From: Prinia subflava
Lineage: Eukaryota > Chordata > Aves > Passeriformes > Cisticolidae
NCBI RefSeq assembly: GCF_021018805.1
Contig: NC_086283.1
Span: 18,318,162-18,382,161 of the forward strand
Direction of reading: 5' to 3'
Length of the DNA: 64,000 nt
Shown here: positions 15,001 to 64,000 of the stretch, piece by piece
How positions within the stretch are numbered: position 1 is the first letter of the stretch
How the letters are laid out: every line of letters begins with the position of its first letter
Program-made: the position numbers and the translations under genes
Notes under the pieces: model-generated
What the model saw: only the letters and a program-made list of their open reading frames with translations
Database searches by the model: none
What the model was told of the DNA's origin: nothing

Positions 15001-16457
15001 GAGTAATGCTAATCATATCTATAAGCAAACACATAGGCAGTGAAGTAAAAATACAACTGAACTATAACTTCTGTAACCTGGAAAGCAATTCTGTCAAACT
15101 TAAGAAAAAAACAGTGGTAAGAGTGCATTCCATAAATTGGCTTAATTTATGAACAAAAATGTGCACAGAATTCAGCCTCTGATGAGGTGACAAGGCACAG
15201 GACAATTACAAGGCAATATTGGAAGTTTTTCTGATGTGAATGAATCTCGGAAATAATAATGAGCTTTGTTCAATAGCAGAACTGATAAAAGTGATTATCA
15301 GCAGCAAGTCTCTTAACCTTGCATGTAAGACAAGGTGAAAGGGTAGATGTAAGGAATAAGAAACAATTTTCCACTTAGCCAGGAGTTGTCTCCCTTAAGC
15401 TACTTTCTAGCAGTGTTGTCAGAAACTTAAAATAAATCCATAAAGAGGAGACGTTAAATATCTACTTGTGAAATTCTGTCACTGACTCCATTCAGGTGGT
15501 AAATCCTGCCAAAAACTGACTTTGCACAGACACAGCACTGGGGAGAAATCTTCACTACACCTACCAAACATGATGAGCAGCTGCAAATGGATCTAAACAT
15601 CAATCCCCTCCTTTTCCTTTCCTCTGAAAAACCCCAAAATCCACAGTTTCTGTCATGACTTCTGTTGCAGCAAGGAAGGAAAGATATCACAAGAATTATC
15701 TGAGCTTCTGGAAATGCACAAAATGCCTTGGACTTGGCCAAGCACCACACTCCAAACACTCCCATAGTTCCACACAGAGCTGGGATTTGAGCACAATAAA
15801 AACCTGGGAATTTTTTAAGAGCTTTTTCTCACTTTTTGCTGCATTTTTGTGAGCTTCTTGTATCTTCAGTAGACTTGTTACTTTAAACTTTTGAACAAAA
15901 TGAAAGTTGGATATACAAAAACAAGCTAGACATATATATTACAGTTCTCCACAGATTTTACTTGGTAGTACTTAAGGAATCCACAACCTCTGTTCTCTAC
16001 AGAAATTAAAGGACATAACACTTTTGAGCAAAAATAAATGTAAATATTCCCCCAAAATCATGTTGAAAACGTAACTTAAAACCATTAACAAAATTATTCC
16101 TCTGCCCTTCAAAAACACCACATCTGGTGCTAAGATAAATATATCAACTTTACTGCTGGTATTTTTCTAAAATTGATTCAATACTGCTTTCAGACGGAAA
16201 AAAAATCTTCATACTGAGTTTGTCTGCTCACTGTAGCTACTTCCTTCAGGAAAGCTATCTGGATACCCCTTGAAAATCTGATTATTGATGCTTTCAGTTC
16301 TGTTTGCTTACATTCACCATGTCCACAGCTGCTTTTTCTCTGCTCTAGAAGAAATGCATGAAAAGAGACTTAAAAGCTATTTTTTTCAGTTGCTGCAAAC
16401 ACTTAAGCAGAGGATCAGAATGCTCAGATCACTAGTGAGGACGTGCAAAAAGGATAT
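1..16457 (-). other. DIAPH2: DIAPH2 intron (start, incomplete), apparent U12 AT-AC type
   Basis: This is at least 16.4 kb of AT-rich intron downstream (in the sense of transcription) of the last exon seen. No coding segment resembling the SFTKTAREQY-type continuation of FH2 was recognised by eye on the minus strand, nor any other gene on either strand. Only short low-complexity tracts are visible: CAAAA repeats near 3177-3197, a CA run near 8832-8846, a 22-bp duplication near 12010-12051 and a T run near 14871-14890. Confidence 0.75.
12010..12051. repeat. 22-bp tandem duplication
   Basis: ACTCAGGCAGTTACTTCACT and ACTCAGGTAGTTACTTCAAA follow each other with a 22-bp period and few differences. 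No function is evident. Confidence 0.75.
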
Positions 16458-62753
<46,296 letters not shown>

Positions 62754-63756
62754 CTGTAATGATTTAACCAGTACAGGAAAGGAAAGTTTGTCCACTTATG
62801 GCCACATCAGAGCCTATATTGGTAGAGATTCCTTGAACAGCATCAGATCTGGAGCAATTTATGCACTTTTAGCAGCAGTTTTCCAACATGTTCACTTTTT
62901 AGTACCACAATTTCATCCATCAATAAGCCACTGACAGAAAACTACCCAGATCCAGCTACTCAGTACAGGTTTTTCCCTCCAAGAGAACACTGCAGACTTC
63001 TCAAACGAAACTTGAGTACACATCTATTGCAGCAAGCTTAAATTCATTACAAATTAAATCTGCATTATCATGTTCAAGAACACGTTCTACCATTTGGCCT
63101 GAAAATGTCTACTTAGACCAGGCCAGCAAAAATTCTACATTTTGAATTACTTCAATACACATTTCCATAATACATGAACTTCAGTACTATTACAGCTAAT
63201 ATAGTGTGGTGGTGTGGATGGTTGAACTTTCCCCATTTTGTATGTTAAACCCCAGTTGGACCCTCCAGAGAAAGCCGGACTGTATAAGCAGGTGAAAGTA
63301 AGTGCCTTGAAGGACTGTGTCAAGAAAAAGAAGGACAGACAAGGGAAAAGATTTGAAGAGAGACTTAAGGAAGTGAGAGAGGGAGCTGGAAGAAGGACAA
63401 TAAAGAGAGGGTTTTTTGAGATAGGGCAGAGTTGAAGGACATATGGGTGGTTTACCGAGTGGAAAGGATTTAGATATGTGAAAAGAAAAAAGAGTGGTGG
63501 GTCCAATGCTGCTGTATGTTCTGTGTACCCCCCCCCCAATTGAAATTCATAAGTTGATACATCCTCCCTACAAACCTCTATTTTTAGCCCACTTATGTTA
63601 CATGTTACCTTTCCCCCTTTTCCCGCCACTGTGTTACCCCTCCCCTACTCCCCAATTGGTTCAAGGCTTGCAACCCCTCCCCTCTTCTCCCTAGTGATAA
63701 GTTTTCATTGGTGGCCACAAAGAGGAACTCCCATTTCTCCTCCCCTTCCCCGAGAG

Positions 63757-63764
63757 TTTATAAG
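63757..63764 (+). promoter_or_regulatory. TATA-type box in the LTR-like element
   Basis: The sequence TTTATAAG lies about 80 bases before an ATTAAA signal and about 25 bases before a repeated GGGTCCAGTCCAGT segment, the expected spacing for an LTR promoter. It would drive transcription away from the window on the plus strand, antisense to DIAPH2. Activity is an inference. Confidence 0.5.
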
Positions 63765-63843
63765 CCCTTGTATTCCTTTGTTCTGGGTCCAGTCCAGTCT
63801 GGGTCCAGTCCAGTTCCATCTGGCCCCGACAGTGTTGGTGAAG

Positions 63844-63849
63844 ATTAAA
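63844..63849 (+). terminator. Polyadenylation-type signal in the LTR-like element
   Basis: ATTAAA, a common variant of AATAAA, lies about 80 bases downstream of the TATA-type box, with a GT/T-rich stretch following. The position fits the end of the R region of an LTR. Confidence 0.4.
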
Positions 63850-64000
63850 GTTACTGTTTAACTGTCTGGCTGACTGGGCCCTCCTTTCTTCCTCTCTGCA
63901 TCGTCGCATGATACATCTTATCACCGTGAGGCTTCCCTCAGGGAAAAGGATCCACCAGGGCTGACTCCTCACTGAGTGCTGAGGGGCAGCTCAGACTCAC

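Larger units (their letters stand above)
62754..64000 (-). other. DIAPH2: DIAPH2 intron upstream of the coiled-coil exon (incomplete)
   Basis: This intron ends with the acceptor ATTACAG and runs off the right edge. Most of it beyond about 63200 is an LTR-like insertion described separately. No further coiled-coil exon was seen. Confidence 0.8.
63205..64000 (+). mobile_element. LTR-like element of endogenous retrovirus type (right part cut off)
   Basis: The stretch starts with a TG-type end near 63205 and has the layout of an LTR read on the plus strand: a long U3-like region with a purine-rich block (about 63285-63430) and a C run (63528-63537), a TATA-type box (63757-63764), a 16-bp duplication where transcription should begin (63782-63813), an ATTAAA polyadenylation-type signal (63844-63849), then a U5-like pyrimidine-rich section. 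Its composition differs from the AT-rich intron around it. It is antisense to DIAPH2. No primer-binding site, gag, pol or env is visible before the window ends, so it may be a solo LTR or the left LTR of a longer provirus. The family is not identified and the left end is approximate. Confidence 0.65.

Noticed and set aside
15973..15985. Possible U12 branch site (minus-strand ATTCCTTAAGTAC) for the AT-AC intron
   Set aside because: The sequence after the AC does not encode the expected SFTK-type FH2 continuation, and the intron would be only about 480 bases; no exon follows.
63147..63629. Minus-strand open frame of 160 residues
   Set aside because: It falls inside the LTR-like element and is Leu/Ser/Phe-rich because of the purine-rich block on the other strand; no retroviral or host domain is seen.

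Overview
The window looks like avian nuclear DNA: AT-rich, almost wholly intronic, with several CR1 LINE 3' ends, one LTR-type element, and one vertebrate gene broken into small exons with clean splice sites. I cannot name the species. One protein-coding gene is recognisable. It lies on the minus strand, so transcription runs from high to low coordinates.

The gene is DIAPH2, a diaphanous-related formin. Nine consecutive coding exons were read out: 62649-62753 (end of the coiled coil), 60397-61032 (FH1 and start of FH2), 57831-57945, 40444-40545, 38934-39028, 37131-37232, 31498-31737, 26972-27101 and 16458-16582 (all FH2). Splice phases match at every junction, giving one uninterrupted reading frame of 1650 nt (550 codons). 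Wording such as [45 protein letters not shown] and [15 protein letters not shown] fits DIAPH2 better than DIAPH1 or DIAPH3 as I remember them. The N-terminal half (GTPase-binding/DID, dimerisation, most of the coiled coil) lies beyond the right edge. The end of FH2 and the DAD tail lie beyond the left edge.

Layout from right to left: an LTR-like element at the right edge, antisense to the gene; the coiled-coil exon; the large proline-rich FH1 exon, which contains a 36-bp minisatellite; the first FH2 exon; a 17-kb intron; a run of small FH2 exons; and at least 16 kb of intron with no recognisable exon.

The most notable points are: (1) the intron after exon 16458-16582 starts with ATATCCTTTT, the textbook donor of a U12-type AT-AC intron; (2) the FH1 domain is strongly expanded by 36-bp units, some adjacent copies being identical; (3) an LTR with TATA and polyadenylation-type signals lies antisense to DIAPH2. 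I found no second gene, RNA gene, CRISPR array, operon or evidence of a new multi-gene system. This is an ordinary large vertebrate gene interior with a few features worth checking.
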